A stretch of 64,000 bases of DNA from DASYTH01 sp045806965 (GCA_045806965.1 JBJMIG010000065.1:35754-99753), one strand, 5' to 3'. Counted from the stretch's first letter, positions 26,076 to 34,471 are shown. Translations and numbers: made by a program. The notes: generated from the letters alone by a model not told the origin.

Positions 26076-26157
26076 GCCTGCGTATACCTCGCTCACCGCA
26101 ACGAAAACGCGCCGACCGTCGCGTTCGGATAAAACCTGCCGGCCGCCACAAGCCTCG

Positions 26158-26182
26158 GATTACCGGAGGCGGCACGGGGTAA
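26158..26182 (+). promoter_or_regulatory. SigB/SigF-like promoter, leaderless configuration
   Basis: GATT (26158-26161), a 15-nt spacer and GGGTAA (26177-26182), 9 nt before ATG 26192. No Shine-Dalgarno sequence lies between. Confidence 0.5.
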
Positions 26183-26191
26183 CCGTCGGCG

Positions 26192-26596
26192 ATGGACACC
26201 CTGGAGCGACTCGACGAACTGGTCGGACTGCTCGACCTGGGGATCCCGCTGTACCTGCGCTACTCCCCCGGCCCCGAGGCGGATGCCGCGCACCCCAGCG
26301 TCGACCACGAGAGTGGGCTGGCCATGCCCGGCCACTCGGCGAACCCGTTGCAACCACCCGATTGGTGGACTCTGCCGGTCGCCGACTGGCTGGCCCGCCG
26401 GGTTTGCCAGTACCTGCGTGAGATGCACGAGGGTGCCCGCCCCTGGGTTCTCACCGGCGCGGTGGTTGACTTCGGCCCGGACAACGAACCGCTGCTGGTC
26501 AACCTGGAACCGATCGCCTGGCTCAGCCCCGGCCTGGTCGACGAGGCCCACCGGCACTACCGCGAGCGTCTGGACGCCGGCCGCTCCCGGCGTTGA
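26192..26596 (+). CDS. DUF6098 family protein
   Basis: A 134-residue soluble protein. The pattern GIPLYLRYSPGPEAD, AMPGHSANPLQPPDWW, then RPWVLTGAVVDFGPDNEPLLVNLEPIAWLS matches a widespread actinobacterial family (DUF6098) of unknown function. Aromatic residues and conserved GPDNEPL suggest a small binding domain. It is likely leaderless and under a stress sigma factor (promoter at 26158). Confidence 0.8.
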   Translation: MDTLERLDELVGLLDLGIPLYLRYSPGPEADAAHPSVDHESGLAMPGHSANPLQPPDWWTLPVADWLARRVCQYLREMHEGARPWVLTGAVVDFGPDNEPLLVNLEPIAWLSPGLVDEAHRHYRERLDAGRSRR

Positions 26597-26643
26597 GTCC
26601 GCTCCGCCTCGTCAATATCGTTCTGGTGGGCCTCCTCGTCTTC

Positions 26644-27831
26644 TCAGGGTTGGAGCAGAACCTTGACCGCGCCGTCCTGCTTCTTCTGGAACATCTCGTA
26701 GGCGTGCGGAGCCTCGGCAAGCGGCACCCGGTGGGTGGCGAACGTCTCCGTCCCCAGTGGATCGTCGTCGGTGAGCAGCGGAAGAATCTCCGGCACCCAC
26801 CGCCAGACGTTGGCCTGACCCATTCGCAGTTGAATCTGCTTGTCGAACAGGGTCATCATCGGCAGCGGGTCGACCATCCCGCCGTAGACGCCGACGATCG
26901 AGATGGTGCCGCCCCGGCGCACGGCGTCGATCGCCAATCGCAGCGCGTGCAGCCGGTCCACGCCGGCGCGGCGCATCAGGTTCGCGGCGACCGGGTCGGG
27001 CAGCAACCCCGTCACGCCCTGGGCGATCTTGGCCGCGGGTGCGCCGTGCGCCTCCATCCCCACCGCGTCGATCACCGCGTCCGGCCCTCGGCCGCCGGTC
27101 AGCTCCCGGATCACCTCGGCCATGTCGCCGCCCGAATGCTGGCGCAGGTCGAGAGCCTGCACGCCCCGATCCCGGGCCCGGTCCAACCGCTCGGGCACCA
27201 GGTCGACCCCGATCACGGTCCCGGCGCCCCGGTGCAGCGCGACCCGCGCGGCCATGTCCCCGATCGGGCCGAGCCCGAGCACCGCGACGCTGCCACCGGC
27301 CGGGATGCCGGCATACTCGACGGCCTGCCACGCCGTGGGCAGCACGTCGGACAGGTAGACGAACCGGTCATCCGGCGGCCCGTCCGGAACCTTGATCGGC
27401 AACGTGTTCCCGAACGGCACCCGCAGATACTCGGCCTGCCCGCCCGGCACCTGCCCGTAGAGCTTGGTGTAGCCGAACAAGCTCGCACCCATGCCCTGCT
27501 CACGGACCTGCGTGGTCTCACACTGGGACTGAAGACCCTGCCCGCACATGAAGCACGCCCCGCAGGAGACGTTGAACGGGACCACCACCCGGTCACCGGA
27601 ACGCACCCCGGTGACCTCGGAGCCGACCTCTTGCACGATACCCATCGGCTCGTGCCCGATGATGTCGCCGACCTCGATAAACGGACCGAACAGCTCATAC
27701 AGGTGCAGATCCGAGCCGCAGATTCCGCTCGAAGTGACCCGGACGATCACGTCGGTTGGTTCCTTGATGATCGGATCCGGCACCGTGTCCACCTGGACAT
27801 CCCGCTTTCCGTGCCACACGACCGCTTTCAT
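26644..27831 (-). CDS. Zinc-dependent alcohol dehydrogenase (formaldehyde dehydrogenase-like)
   Basis: A 395-residue medium-chain dehydrogenase. Catalytic zinc residues are in SGICGSDLH and IGHEPMG; the structural zinc cysteines are in CGACFMCGQGLQSQC; the Rossmann motif is VLGLGPIGDMAA. The long insert after residue 250 (GMEAHGAPAAKIAQG) is characteristic of glutathione-independent formaldehyde dehydrogenase-like enzymes. The start is ATG 27831 with GGAGA upstream. It stands alone between DUF6098 and a possible small gene. Confidence 0.88.
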   Translation of the reverse strand: MKAVVWHGKRDVQVDTVPDPIIKEPTDVIVRVTSSGICGSDLHLYELFGPFIEVGDIIGHEPMGIVQEVGSEVTGVRSGDRVVVPFNVSCGACFMCGQGLQSQCETTQVREQGMGASLFGYTKLYGQVPGGQAEYLRVPFGNTLPIKVPDGPPDDRFVYLSDVLPTAWQAVEYAGIPAGGSVAVLGLGPIGDMAARVALHRGAGTVIGVDLVPERLDRARDRGVQALDLRQHSGGDMAEVIRELTGGRGPDAVIDAVGMEAHGAPAAKIAQGVTGLLPDPVAANLMRRAGVDRLHALRLAIDAVRRGGTISIVGVYGGMVDPLPMMTLFDKQIQLRMGQANVWRWVPEILPLLTDDDPLGTETFATHRVPLAEAPHAYEMFQKKQDGAVKVLLQP

Positions 27832-27924
27832 GCGCATTCTCCAAGCTCTGTAAGCTTCCGTCGCACCCAACAGACAGGTCACCGTGAGTGTCCGACGCCG
27901 GTCGGCTCGTCCGGAAACCGCTCA

Positions 27925-28215
27925 CTAATGGCAGCACCCGACGGCGGCCACTCCCATTGCACGCGGTGGCGCCGGCACCCGCTCGATCATCCGCACAGTT
28001 CCATCCCGTCGCCGCCCATCGCGCACCCGCGAACCAGGCGCCGACTTCTTGACGCGACCCAGTCGTACCCGGTGGCCACCGCCGCAAACCCGGACGACGA
28101 CCCGTTCGGGAAGCGAGCGCGCGGAAGCGCTCCCCGAACCGATGTGCGCCGAGCAGGGCCGTGACCTGCGTGCGAACCGGCCGGCGGCGACCTCGGCACA
28201 CAGCTCAGTGTCCAC
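27925..28215 (-). CDS. Possible small gene (96 aa), low confidence
   Basis: An open frame from GTG 28215 would encode a 96-residue basic protein (ERVVVRVCGGGHRVRL, VRDGRRRDGTVRMIERV, ending VGCCH). The composition is plausible for a protein, with two cysteines near the end, but third-position GC is lower than in neighbouring genes and I recognise no family. It could be a decayed gene or an artefact. Confidence 0.22.
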   Translation of the reverse strand: MDTELCAEVAAGRFARRSRPCSAHIGSGSASARSLPERVVVRVCGGGHRVRLGRVKKSAPGSRVRDGRRRDGTVRMIERVPAPPRAMGVAAVGCCH

Positions 28216-28534
28216 AGTGGCCAGAACCCGTGGCTGGCGTTCCTCGGCTACCGGCGGCGGCACCTCGATGGAGGCGCCGGCGTTCGCGCCGGCACCTTGG
28301 TTGTGTCGTGCGCCACCGGTTTCCGAGTGGACGGTGACCGGGCGAGAGCTCCGGCCGTGCGGTGCCGGGTGACGGGCGCCACCTATTGCGGAGTAGGCTC
28401 GATTCTGGATGTCTGTTGCGCCATTTGTGCGCAGGAGGAGATCCGAGGCCTTCTCCAGCGCCTTGAGGGTCCCACCGACACCATGTCTGATCACGACCGG
28501 CGCATGGCATGGGCGACCAGGCAGGTGCGCTGAG
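28216..28534. other. Non-coding stretch before the GAF-ANTAR gene
   Basis: No convincing gene is seen on either strand. It holds AGGAGGAG at 28433-28440 without a following start codon. Antisense frames here are shadows. The promoter of the GAF-ANTAR gene should lie here, but no clear consensus is visible. Confidence 0.4.
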
Positions 28535-29359
28535 ATGGCTACTGAACAGGATTGGGCCACCGACAGGGCCCAATTCCTCGCCTCCGCAGGTGAGGCGGAT
28601 GTCGACGGCGAACGCGCGGCCAACGGGTCCGGCCCGAGCCCGCTGATGGTCGAGTTCGCTCGGTTGACCCGCACCCTGCTGGGCGCCGGCACGGTGGCCG
28701 AAGTGCTCGAGCAGGTCGTCCACGCGGCGCACCAGGTCGTTCCGGGGGCTGACCTGGTATCCATCACCTTGCGCGCACCGGACGGGACCTTTCACACCCC
28801 GGTCGAGACCGACCCGCTCGCCAGCAAACTGGATCAGGTGCAGTACGACACCGGCGAGGGCCCGTGTGTCACCGCCGCCAAGCTCACCGGCCCGGCCTAC
28901 ATACACAGTGAACACCTGGCCACCGAGCCCGCCTGGCCCCGCTTCGGACCAGCCGCGGCCGGCCACGGCTTCAGCGCCGTCCTGTCCACCGCTCTGCTCG
29001 CGGACACCCGCCCGCCGCAGCTGACCGGGGCGCTCAACATCTACAGCCGCCGCTCCGGCGTACTCGGCACCCAGGCACGCGACACGGCACTGCTACTCGC
29101 CACCCACGCCTCCCTCGCGCTTGCCGGCATCGAGGCGGTCGAACTCGCCACCCTGCGCGAAACCCACCTACGACGTGCCATGCACACCCGCGATGTGATC
29201 GGCCAGGCCAAAGGCATCCTGATGCACCGCCGAGGCATCAGCGCCGAGGAAGCCTTCGACCTCCTACGCCACACCTCTCAAGACCTCAACATCAAACTCG
29301 TCGAACTGGCCACCACACTGGCCGCCCGGCACAACCAGCTCGACCCGCCGTCCGACTGA
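28535..29359 (+). CDS. GAF and ANTAR domain regulator (third copy)
   Basis: A 274-residue protein with an N-terminal extension (1-35), a GAF domain (about 40-195: DTGEGPCVTAAKL, GFSAVLSTALL, LTGALNIYSRRS) and an ANTAR domain (about 205-265: VIGQAKGILMHRRGISAEEAFDLLRHTSQ). It is clearly more distant from the two 240-residue copies at 8763 and 60662 and has no phosphatase gene beside it. It probably binds mRNA hairpins and antiterminates unknown targets. The ATG at 28535 has only a weak AGGTG upstream. Confidence 0.85.
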   Translation: MATEQDWATDRAQFLASAGEADVDGERAANGSGPSPLMVEFARLTRTLLGAGTVAEVLEQVVHAAHQVVPGADLVSITLRAPDGTFHTPVETDPLASKLDQVQYDTGEGPCVTAAKLTGPAYIHSEHLATEPAWPRFGPAAAGHGFSAVLSTALLADTRPPQLTGALNIYSRRSGVLGTQARDTALLLATHASLALAGIEAVELATLRETHLRRAMHTRDVIGQAKGILMHRRGISAEEAFDLLRHTSQDLNIKLVELATTLAARHNQLDPPSD

Positions 29360-29432
29360 CCGAGCACCAACATCGCCCAGCGGCGTCACGCGCGCCGTCA
29401 GCCATACCGCGCGAGACTCGCGCAATGACACC

Positions 29433-30953
29433 TCAGCAGGTCGAGTTGGTCTGGGTGAGCAGGCCCAGTCGCCAGGGCAGCCGGATGTACTCCCCGCTGG
29501 CACTGGGATCCATGCCCTGGTACACGTACTGCAGCCGGCACGGGTTGATGGTCAGGTTCTGGTCGACACCGTCGCGGATCATCTCCCCGTGGCTGATGTC
29601 CTGGGTCCAGGCACCGCCGGGGAAGGTGACGTTGGCGCGCCCCGCGAACGGTTCGTTCTCGGTGGCCGCCAACGGTGTCCAACTGCCGGTCAGACTGGTG
29701 GAGGTGAAGGACCGGAAGTAGCGCCGGCCGGTGGAGCCGATCGCCTCTTCGATCAACAGGTACTGGTTCTGGCCCGCGATCTTGTAGACGTTGGTCGCCT
29801 CGAACAGGGCGAAACGGCTGTCCGACAATACTATCTGGGTGTTGGTGAACCCGTTCGGGAAGTTCGCCATGCTGGTCTGCGCCCGGTAGATGTGGCCGTT
29901 GTCGTCACTGAAGAACAGGAAGCAGTTGGCGGTGTCGCAGATGACCCAGAAGTCGATCCACGTGCCCGGGCCCTTGTTCTGGGTGACGATCGGCGGTTCG
30001 GTGGCGATGAACGTCCTTGGCGCCGACCACGACCGCGGATCGGCCGGGTTGGTGCTGGTCGAGAAGGTGGGCGGGCCGGTCTGGTAGACCAGGTACCACA
30101 GGTTCTGCGGCGCGAAGAAGAACAACTGTGGAGCCGCACGGTATCCGGACCCGATCGCCGAGGCGGTGTCCAGATAGGTCTGTGGCGCGGACGCGGCCTG
30201 GGCGAAGTCGCCGAAGTTGAAGTTGACCAGACTCCATCCGGACGGGCGGGCCGTGGTGGCGTAGACCAGCCACTGGTTGTTGAACCGCACCACCGAGAAG
30301 TCCTTGATCGCCAGAATGTCGGGGTGCTGGGCGTCGGGCCTCGGGCCCGCGAGCACGCCACTGGAGGACCACCGGAATGTCGAGGGCAGCGAGCCGGAGG
30401 ATCCGGTCAGGGGGACGAACTGCCACTGCTGGTTGGTCCCGCCGACATCGGTGGACTGGTCGACCCTGGCTCCGTCCGCACTCGACGCGCCGCGGACCTC
30501 GACGGCCTTGCCGCTGTTGCGGTTGAGCAACCGGACGAACCCGCCGGGCGAGTCGGCCAACCGGAACTGCTGGTTCGTTCCATTGTGGTCGGCCCACTGC
30601 ACAATGTCCGCCGCGTCCGCCGTCGAGCTGTTCAGAACGTCGAGCACCTTGCCGGAATGCCGCGCCCGCACCCGGAAGAACCCACCGCCCGAGTCCACGA
30701 ACTGCCACTGCTGGTTGGACCCGTCATGGCGGGCCCACTGTTGTACGGCCGCACCGTCGCTGGTGGAAACACCGGACACGTCCAGCGCCTTGCCGCTGGT
30801 GCGATTGACCAAGACGTACCACGCACCGGGATCGACGGTCGCCGCCTGCGCCCCGGTCGTTCCGACCACCACCAGCAGGAAACCAGCCACCAGCGCGGTC
30901 ACCATGACCAGCAACACCGGCCGGCAAGCAGGAGCGCTCCCTACGTCGCGCAT
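29433..30953 (-). CDS. Secreted GH62 alpha-L-arabinofuranosidase with ricin-type lectin domain
   Basis: A 506-residue exported enzyme. A signal peptide (1-38, ending GAQAA) is followed by a beta-trefoil CBM13/ricin domain (about 40-175) with three repeats of the NRTSGKALDV...NQQWQF type, then a GH62 catalytic domain (about 190-506). Likely catalytic residues are the Asp in AIKDFSVVRF, the Asp in WIDFWVICD and the Glu in LFEATNVYK. GH62 enzymes cut arabinose side chains from arabinoxylan. The ATG at 30953 has AGGAGG four bases upstream. Several palindromic operators lie upstream. Confidence 0.93.
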   Translation of the reverse strand: MRDVGSAPACRPVLLVMVTALVAGFLLVVVGTTGAQAATVDPGAWYVLVNRTSGKALDVSGVSTSDGAAVQQWARHDGSNQQWQFVDSGGGFFRVRARHSGKVLDVLNSSTADAADIVQWADHNGTNQQFRLADSPGGFVRLLNRNSGKAVEVRGASSADGARVDQSTDVGGTNQQWQFVPLTGSSGSLPSTFRWSSSGVLAGPRPDAQHPDILAIKDFSVVRFNNQWLVYATTARPSGWSLVNFNFGDFAQAASAPQTYLDTASAIGSGYRAAPQLFFFAPQNLWYLVYQTGPPTFSTSTNPADPRSWSAPRTFIATEPPIVTQNKGPGTWIDFWVICDTANCFLFFSDDNGHIYRAQTSMANFPNGFTNTQIVLSDSRFALFEATNVYKIAGQNQYLLIEEAIGSTGRRYFRSFTSTSLTGSWTPLAATENEPFAGRANVTFPGGAWTQDISHGEMIRDGVDQNLTINPCRLQYVYQGMDPSASGEYIRLPWRLGLLTQTNSTC

Positions 30954-31014
30954 GATTCCTCCTCATTGCGGTCGCACCACATCGGGTCCGTGCCCGGTAG
31001 CGGTGCCGAGGTTC

Positions 31015-31028
31015 TGAGAGCGCTCCCA
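31015..31028 (-). promoter_or_regulatory. CebR-like LacI-family operator upstream of GH62
   Basis: TGAGAGCGCTCCCA, one base from the perfect palindrome TGGGAGCGCTCCCA bound by CebR-type regulators of Streptomyces, which control cellulose and other glycan-degrading genes in response to oligosaccharides. It lies 62 bp before the GH62 start codon, probably near the transcription start. Confidence 0.6.
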
Positions 31029-31033
31029 GTGTG

Positions 31034-31049
31034 GTTCGATATATCGAAC
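31034..31049. promoter_or_regulatory. 16-bp perfect palindrome GTTCGATATATCGAAC
   Basis: A fully symmetric 16-mer five bases from the CebR-like box, flanked by CAGTG/CACTG arms. On the minus strand, TTCCAA (31066-31061) and ATATAT (31042-31037 region) could be the -35 and -10 of the GH62 promoter, so the palindrome would overlap the -10. It is a likely second operator. Confidence 0.45.
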
Positions 31050-31141
31050 ACTGTCTGGCGGATTGGAAGTATGGCATCACGGTAACGACGCGATTCGTGA
31101 CGGTCAACCATTGCGATCGAAAAGTTCGGGTAGCGCACATT

Positions 31142-31170
31142 GAAACGTTTTGGTCCGGCGAAAGGTTTCG
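31142..31170. promoter_or_regulatory. Distal palindromes: GAAACGTTTT and CGAAAGGTTTCG
   Basis: GAAACGTTTT (LacI-family style, around 31142-31151) and CGAAAggTTTCG (31159-31170) lie about 200 bp upstream of GH62. The second resembles the CGAAA-TTTCG boxes before the GH11 xylanase at 55229 and 55371. Together with the two sites above they account for most of the 354-bp gene-free stretch 30954-31307. Confidence 0.35.
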
Positions 31171-31307
31171 GCAACGCGATAACCGGGGCCATAACGGGGA
31201 CGGCGACGGCCGAAAGCACACGGCAAGCACGCAGCGGGCAGGAACCGATCAGGGACGCCGCGGACCGGTTTCGGACCGCCGCCGCGGCGGCAAGCTCACT
31301 CGACGGT

Positions 31308-31910
31308 TCACGCCTGAGCGGGGATCGGCACCTTCCGCAGCGCATGCGCGACCGAGTAGAGGTTGTGCGCCATCGACTTCCCGGCCTTCTCCGAGAAGTC
31401 GTGACCGTGGTCGGTGTCCACGTAGTCCGGCCCCGGTCCGGGGCCCATGTTCCAGTAGGTCCAGGCCTGGCCGGGCACGGTGTAGCCGATGTCGCCGAGC
31501 GCGCCGCTGATCTCGCTGATCACGTGGTGTGCGCCGTCCTCGTTGCCGGTCACCACTACCCCGGCCACCCGGTTGTAGGCAACCGGCCGGCCTTCCTCGT
31601 CGGTCTCGGACAGCATCGCGTCCATCCGTTCCAGGGCGCGTTGCGCGACCGACGACGGCCGGCCGAGCCAGGTCGGCGAGGCGAAGATCAAGATCTCGGA
31701 TTCGAGGAGGTCCCGGTGGATCTGCGGCCAGCCATCGCCGTCGCCGAGATCGGTCAGAACGCCGGGCGGGATGTCGCGGTCGGCCAGCCGAATCATCCGT
31801 ACGTCCGCAGAAAGCCTACGCAGCTCGGTTGCCACCACGCCGGCGAGTCGCTCCGTGTTGGACGGCTCCGGCGACTTCTTCAAGCTGCAGTTCAGAATCA
31901 ACGCGCGCAC
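31308..31910 (-). CDS. Flavodoxin-fold NAD(P)H-dependent FMN oxidoreductase
   Basis: A 200-residue flavodoxin-like protein. ALILNCSLKKSPEPSNTERLA is the phosphate-binding loop for FMN, and FASPTWLGRPSSVAQRALERMD is the flavin-ring contact region, followed by GVVVTGNEDGAHH. It probably reduces quinones, azo compounds or flavins. The ATG at 31910 has AGAGAGGA upstream and a stress-type promoter at 31947-31972. Its 3' end faces the palindrome cluster. Confidence 0.82.
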   Translation of the reverse strand: MRALILNCSLKKSPEPSNTERLAGVVATELRRLSADVRMIRLADRDIPPGVLTDLGDGDGWPQIHRDLLESEILIFASPTWLGRPSSVAQRALERMDAMLSETDEEGRPVAYNRVAGVVVTGNEDGAHHVISEISGALGDIGYTVPGQAWTYWNMGPGPGPDYVDTDHGHDFSEKAGKSMAHNLYSVAHALRKVPIPAQA

Positions 31911-31946
31911 AACGATCCTCTCTGCGCTACGACCTCCCGAGATCGA

Positions 31947-31972
31947 CTACCCGTTTCGCCCGGGGCCGAACC
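31947..31972 (-). promoter_or_regulatory. SigB/SigF-like promoter of the FMN oxidoreductase gene
   Basis: On the minus strand GGTT (31972-31969), a 16-nt spacer and GGGTAG (31952-31947), 36 nt before ATG 31910. Confidence 0.35.
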
Positions 31973-32000
31973 CTGGTAATTCGACAAGTTCGCGCGACGA

Positions 32001-32025
32001 GGGTTGACCGGGACTGAGCGGGTAA
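32001..32025 (+). promoter_or_regulatory. SigB/SigF-like promoter of the 32066 gene
   Basis: GGGT (32001-32004), a 15-nt spacer and GGGTAA (32020-32025), 40 nt before GTG 32066; a GTTG lies at 32003-32006. It is divergent from the promoter at 31947. Confidence 0.4.
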
Positions 32026-32065
32026 CCCGAACCAGGAACGGAATATCCATCCGAAAGGAGGCAGC

Positions 32066-32296
32066 GTGTCAACCAGCGAGACCGGCCAGGTCACTGGGAC
32101 GAAGGACAAGGACTACAACATCATCTGGTTCGTCGAAGCATGCTTGAGCAACGCACTGCGCTTGGAGACCTACATCCAGGACGCACAGCGCGAGGGCGAC
32201 AACGAACTGGCGGATTTCTTCCGTCGGGCACAGGGCGAGAGTCGCAAGGGTGCTGAGCAGGGCAAGGCCCTGCTTGGCAAGCGGCTGAGCGGCTGA
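32066..32296 (+). CDS. Small conserved actinobacterial protein (76 aa)
   Basis: A 76-residue charged helical protein: YNIIWFVEACLSNALRLETY, then DAQREGDNELADFFRRAQGESRKGAEQGKALL. Homologues are, from memory, small uncharacterised actinobacterial proteins; the pattern suggests a helical bundle resembling part of a ferritin-like fold. GTG 32066 has AAGGAGG four bases upstream. A stress-type promoter precedes it and a strong terminator follows it. Confidence 0.75.
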   Translation: MSTSETGQVTGTKDKDYNIIWFVEACLSNALRLETYIQDAQREGDNELADFFRRAQGESRKGAEQGKALLGKRLSG

Positions 32297-32309
32297 GCGG
32301 CCAGCAATC

Positions 32310-32344
32310 GTGGCGGCGGGCAAGCAGGGTATGCCCGCCGCCAC
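32310..32344. terminator. Bidirectional terminator hairpin
   Basis: GTGGCGGCGGGCA (32310-32322) pairs perfectly over 13 bp with TGCCCGCCGCCAC (32332-32344), with a 9-nt loop, 13 nt after the stop of the 32066 gene and before the convergent DUF1360 gene end. It is followed by CCCTTA rather than a T-run. Confidence 0.8.
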
Positions 32345-32401
32345 CCCTTACCGTCCACAACAGACGGAGCCGTGGCCACGGCACCACGACCACCCGACCG
32401 G

Positions 32402-32923
32402 TCACGACGACATCTTGTGCAGCCATTGGCGGGCGGCGTCGTAGCCGATCTGCATGGTGTCCGACGTCGCGACCGCCGAGAGCATGGTGGCCACCAACCG
32501 GGTCAGTCGCGGCGCGAACACCATCCCGGCGGTCAACCCGGTGGCAACCCACACCGCGAGGCAGAACGGGCAGGTGGCCAACTCCCCCGCGGCATGCTGC
32601 AACCCATGCCCGCGCGCCGACTCATTGACCTCGCTCATCCCGGTCTCCTCGTCGAACCGGGTCACCGCCGCGCGCAGCGGCGAGGTCACCGCATCCTTGG
32701 TCAGCAGCCGGCTCGCCTTGTGCGTGGCCACACCCAGTAGCGCCACGTCGGCCAGGTCCACCCGCTCCGGCAGCCGCGTGCCCGTGCCTCTGGCCACCAA
32801 CGCCAACGTCGACACCAACCCCACGTAGCCGCTCAACACCATCGCGTACCCGCGCACCGGCCGCTCGGCCTCCCCCTCATAGCGCTGAACGACTCGCCGT
32901 ACCACCTCAGCCGGTGATTTCAT
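32402..32923 (-). CDS. DUF1360 family membrane protein
   Basis: A 173-residue protein with two to three hydrophobic segments. ATHKASRLLTKDAVTSPLRAAVTRF and GELATCPFCLAVWVATGL are the DUF1360 signatures, including the conserved CPFC pair. The function is unknown; relatives include sporulation-associated membrane proteins. The start is ATG 32923 with GGAGGGGAAGG upstream; the frame to 32938 is less likely. It has a stress-type promoter at 32962. Confidence 0.8.
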   Translation of the reverse strand: MKSPAEVVRRVVQRYEGEAERPVRGYAMVLSGYVGLVSTLALVARGTGTRLPERVDLADVALLGVATHKASRLLTKDAVTSPLRAAVTRFDEETGMSEVNESARGHGLQHAAGELATCPFCLAVWVATGLTAGMVFAPRLTRLVATMLSAVATSDTMQIGYDAARQWLHKMSS

Positions 32924-32961
32924 CGCCTTCCCCTCCACGGACCAGGGCCGATGCCGCCTGT

Positions 32962-32986
32962 GTACCCACTGGATCGCATCTCAAGC
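32962..32986 (-). promoter_or_regulatory. SigB/SigF-like promoter of the DUF1360 gene
   Basis: On the minus strand GCTT (32986-32983), a 15-nt spacer and GGGTAC (32967-32962), 38 nt before ATG 32923. Confidence 0.45.
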
Positions 32987-33012
32987 CGGTGCGAACCACC
33001 GCGACAGCAGTG

Positions 33013-33038
33013 GGTTTCCGGCGCTGGGGACCGGGGTA
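33013..33038 (+). promoter_or_regulatory. SigB/SigF-like promoter of the 33098 gene
   Basis: GTTT (33013-33016), a 16-nt spacer and GGGTAG (33033-33038), 59 nt before GTG 33098; divergent from the DUF1360 promoter. Confidence 0.4.
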
Positions 33039-33097
33039 GTCGAACCATCGCGCCACCCGGTCGTCCGAGGCGCCTGTGACTGCTGCGGAGGTGTGCC

Positions 33098-33268
33098 GTG
33101 ATCGGTCTGATCGTCGCGTTACTCGTGATCTGGCTGGTGCTCTCGGTCGTCGGGTTCGCCGTCAAGGGTTTGCTCTGGCTGGCCGTGATCGGGCTCGTAC
33201 TGTTCGTGGGAACCGCGGTGGTCGGATATGTGCGGCGCAACGCGGTCGGCCGCGGGCGCGGCGTCTGA
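33098..33268 (+). CDS. Small hydrophobic membrane protein (56 aa)
   Basis: A short gene starting at GTG 33098 with GGAGG six bases upstream (33087-33091) and ending with TGA at 33266-33268. The product is VIGLIVALLVIWLVLSVVG followed by a lysine-containing turn, a second hydrophobic stretch (LLWLAVIGLVLFVGTAVVG) and a basic tail (VRRNAVGRGRGV). Two-helix hydrophobic proteins of this size are common in Streptomyces and relatives and are often stress-induced. It converges on the topoisomerase gene. Confidence 0.65.
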   Translation: MIGLIVALLVIWLVLSVVGFAVKGLLWLAVIGLVLFVGTAVVGYVRRNAVGRGRGV

Positions 33269-33288
33269 GGGGTTCGCTCCGGCCGGCC

Positions 33289-34263
33289 TCACCCGCGCAG
33301 CAGCCGTAGCACGGCTCGCTCGATGACCTCACGGTCGCCGCTGTGCGGGTCGATGGTGTGCCCGTCGGCGAACCGGTCGACCACACGCGGGTCCACATAG
33401 GACCGTCGGGCCACCGCCGGAGTGTTGCCGAGCTGCTCGGCGACGGCCTTCATCACCGACGCCTCGGCCCGCTTGTGCGCTCGCTTCGAGGTGGCCGGGC
33501 CGAGCGCGGCGAACTCGGCGGCGGCCAGCACCGTGGCCGTCCAGGTGCGCATGTCCTTGACCGTGAACTCCGCACCGGCCAGCTCCTTGAACCGCTCGTT
33601 GACGTCCCGGGCGGTCAGCTCTCGCCGAACCCCGCGCCCGTCGCGGTAGGCGAACAACCGCTCGTGATCGGCCCGGCCCCGGCGCAGGGCAGCGATCAGC
33701 CGGGCCAACTCCGCGTCCCGGATCACCGCCACCCGCTCGACCCCGCTCTTGGCCGGAAACCGGAAGCGCAACTCCCCACCACGCAGTCGCACATGTCCGC
33801 GCAACAACGTGGTGACCCCGTGGGAGTCGTTCTCCTCCGCGTACTCCTCGCCCCCGGTCCGAAACACCCCCCGATCCAGAATCCACAACGCCCCCGCCAG
33901 CACCCGCTCCCCCGTCATCCCCGGCGAGACCAGGTCATCCCGGATCTTCTTGCGCACGGCGGGAAGCCGCTCCGCCAGTTCGAGCACCCGGTCGTGTTTC
34001 TCCGCATCCCGGCGCCGGCGCCACTCCGCGTGGTACACGTACTGCTTACGGCCGGCGTCATCAAAGCCGACAGCCTGAATGTGCCCGTTCGCGTGCGGAC
34101 AGATCCACACCTCCCGCCACGCGGGCGGGATCACCAGATTCCGAATCCGATCCACCGTCTCCGGATCGACCGGGTTCCCGTCGGCGTCCACATAAGAGAA
34201 CCCGCGTCCACGCCGGACCCGCCGGACACCCGGGCCCCCACAGTCACTCCGTCGCAACCGCAC
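33289..34263 (-). CDS. DNA topoisomerase IB
   Basis: A 324-residue poxvirus/bacterial-type topoisomerase IB. The N-terminal domain has GRGFSYVDADG and NLVIPPAWREVWICP, and the catalytic domain has the active-site arginine and lysine region and, near the C-terminus, RRSYVDPRVVDRF with the catalytic tyrosine. It relaxes supercoils without ATP through a 3'-phosphotyrosine link. The GTG at 34263 lies 9 nt below a GGGTAG -10 element, which supports this start and a leaderless, stress-type mRNA. Such enzymes are accessory in actinomycetes. Confidence 0.92.
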   Translation of the reverse strand: MRLRRSDCGGPGVRRVRRGRGFSYVDADGNPVDPETVDRIRNLVIPPAWREVWICPHANGHIQAVGFDDAGRKQYVYHAEWRRRRDAEKHDRVLELAERLPAVRKKIRDDLVSPGMTGERVLAGALWILDRGVFRTGGEEYAEENDSHGVTTLLRGHVRLRGGELRFRFPAKSGVERVAVIRDAELARLIAALRRGRADHERLFAYRDGRGVRRELTARDVNERFKELAGAEFTVKDMRTWTATVLAAAEFAALGPATSKRAHKRAEASVMKAVAEQLGNTPAVARRSYVDPRVVDRFADGHTIDPHSGDREVIERAVLRLLRG

Positions 34264-34272
34264 GGCCCGGGG

Positions 34273-34297
34273 CTACCCACCCGGCCGCCACCCAACC
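34273..34297 (-). promoter_or_regulatory. SigB/SigF-like promoter of topoisomerase IB, leaderless configuration
   Basis: On the minus strand GGTT (34297-34294), a 15-nt spacer and GGGTAG (34278-34273), 9 nt before GTG 34263. Confidence 0.5.
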
Positions 34298-34471
34298 GGG
34301 GAGTCGGCCTGGTGGATCAGCGCCGAGGGCCTTGGCGAGTTCGCTCCCTGGCGCCCCACCGCCGCGGCGCGGTGTCCGGTGTGGAGCACCTGCCGGACCG
34401 CTTGGCTTCACCGGACCGCGCCCGGTCCTTCCTCGGCCCGATCGGTGGCCGCGCCCCGCTACCTATTCGGG

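Noticed and set aside
26593..28164. 523-residue plus-strand open frame
   Set aside because: Antisense of the zinc alcohol dehydrogenase; no domain and biased composition.
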